This document shows positions 19,999-20,803 of a stretch of DNA of 20,803 bases, piece after piece. The stretch's first letter is position 1, and each line of letters begins with the position of its first letter. The stretch lies in contig LRSR01000239.1 in assembly GCA_001579985.1 (NCBI GenBank), forward strand, positions 1 to 20,803. Direction: 5' to 3'. A program made the translations under genes and the position numbers. The DNA is from Hypsibius dujardini. Taxonomy: Eukaryota > Tardigrada > Eutardigrada > Parachela > Hypsibiidae. The notes below the pieces were generated by a model. It had not been told where the DNA came from and did not search any database. It was given only the letters and a program-made list of their open reading frames with translations.

Positions 19999-20803
19999 TC
20001 AAAAAAACAGCAGCAGTTAAGTCGATGATCGCGAGGTGAAGTGTGCCGGGGAAAAAAATGAGCCGCACCACTTGGCTGTGTGCACTAGACAAAAGGTGTC
20101 GATACCGTCCTCTCGCTCAGATCGAGAGAGGATAATGGCGGATGGATGTTTATTATATTAACACGGTCGAGTCGAGAGAGCTGGCTGGCTTCAAACAGCG
20201 GACCGGGCAAGGTGTTTTTGACTCGATCGTTCGCGAGCGGTATTTCCGCGCGGAGGTCCACCAATGCATTATACAGACTAGTATATGTAGATAGTAGAAG
20301 GCGGATTTGCAATGATAAAGTTTAAAGAGACAATCGCTTGCTCGCGTTCGACGTGTGACTGATCAGTATGAGCGGAGAGATAAACGAAAAGCTTGGCGCA
20401 TGGAGGAGGAGGGGGAGGAATGATGCCGCGCTCTCAATCCAATACCAATACTATAGTATACCAATATCAGACATACATTGATATTATATGCACGGATATG
20501 TACGTCCCTTTATCAGCGTGCCACTTTTAGTCTTTGACCGGTATCCGGCACGCAGAAGCGGCCAATTGAAATGCATCAACCAAGGGTGTTGAATATACAA
20601 GGAGTGCACTGTACGTTGCATGTGTCTCACGGGAGAGGCTCGTTTAGAGTCCTTACAGGTCGGAACCAGGACCCCTGACGGTAGGGCTAGGGGGTGGACA
20701 AAGGGGCAAAATATGTTTTTTTCAAGATTAGGCTCCCAAACTCCCACAACTTTCAAATTGATCGATCAGGGACAAGAGGCTCAATTTTGGATTGAATCTT
20801 GAA
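19986..20803. promoter_or_regulatory. TMTC2 upstream region, no gene recognised
   Basis: This is 5' of TMTC2. 20090-20240 has several GAGAG/CTCTC clusters, including CCTCTCGCTC facing CGAGAGAGG about four bases away, which could be promoter elements. 20400-20425 is a purine-rich GGA tract. At 20447-20470 short CCAATA repeats flank the palindrome ATACTATAGTAT. From 20600 to the end two short open frames exist on opposite strands without family features. Confidence 0.4.

Noticed and set aside
20484-20802. Two overlapping open frames at the right edge
   Set aside because: No recognisable motif, both truncated or short; not enough to call a gene.
1-20803. tRNA, rRNA or spliced-leader RNA genes
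   Set aside because: I saw no cloverleaf or rRNA segments by eye. A covariance-model scan would be needed for certainty.

Overview
The window looks like nuclear DNA of an invertebrate animal. Four multi-exon genes have short, moderately GC-rich exons ending in clear splice sites. Their introns and spacers are AT-rich and crowded with simple repeats. The gene families (equilibrative nucleoside transporter, TMTC2 and a four-pass membrane family) fit a metazoan. The exact lineage cannot be fixed from this sequence; a flatworm or other lophotrochozoan is only a guess.

Layout. (1) Minus strand, 1-3131: an SLC29/ENT nucleoside transporter, five exons seen, with the 3' end running off the left edge. 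(2) Plus strand, 4510-5965 and 7114-9374: two tandem genes, called A and B here, for four-transmembrane proteins. Each is exactly 219 residues, and they are evidently paralogues. Gene A is head-to-head with the transporter across about 1.4 kb. (3) Minus strand, 19985-10261: a complete 14-exon TMTC2 gene of 858 codons, tail-to-tail with gene B. (4) 19986-20803: upstream of TMTC2, with no recognisable gene. I rebuilt every gene by hand. All splice phases close, and the assembled frames stay open.

Functions. The transporter moves nucleosides across a membrane, and an acidic dileucine-type motif hints at endolysosomal targeting. TMTC2 is an ER membrane protein with a GT-C-like N-terminal half and a C-terminal TPR solenoid; the TMTC family O-mannosylates cadherins. 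Genes A and B have no assigned function. Their tails carry a tyrosine motif at the same residue number. No pathway obviously links the four genes.

Most unusual points. Three of the 13 TMTC2 introns can only be spliced with a GC donor. At least 11 of the 24 introns carry a simple-sequence tract (CTGT/GACA, TTGA, CA or AGACAC) in their donor-proximal part. The A/B paralogues differ in intron positions. The introns also hold a fold-back element, an approximately 102-bp tandem array and an AT-rich dispersed repeat present in two copies.
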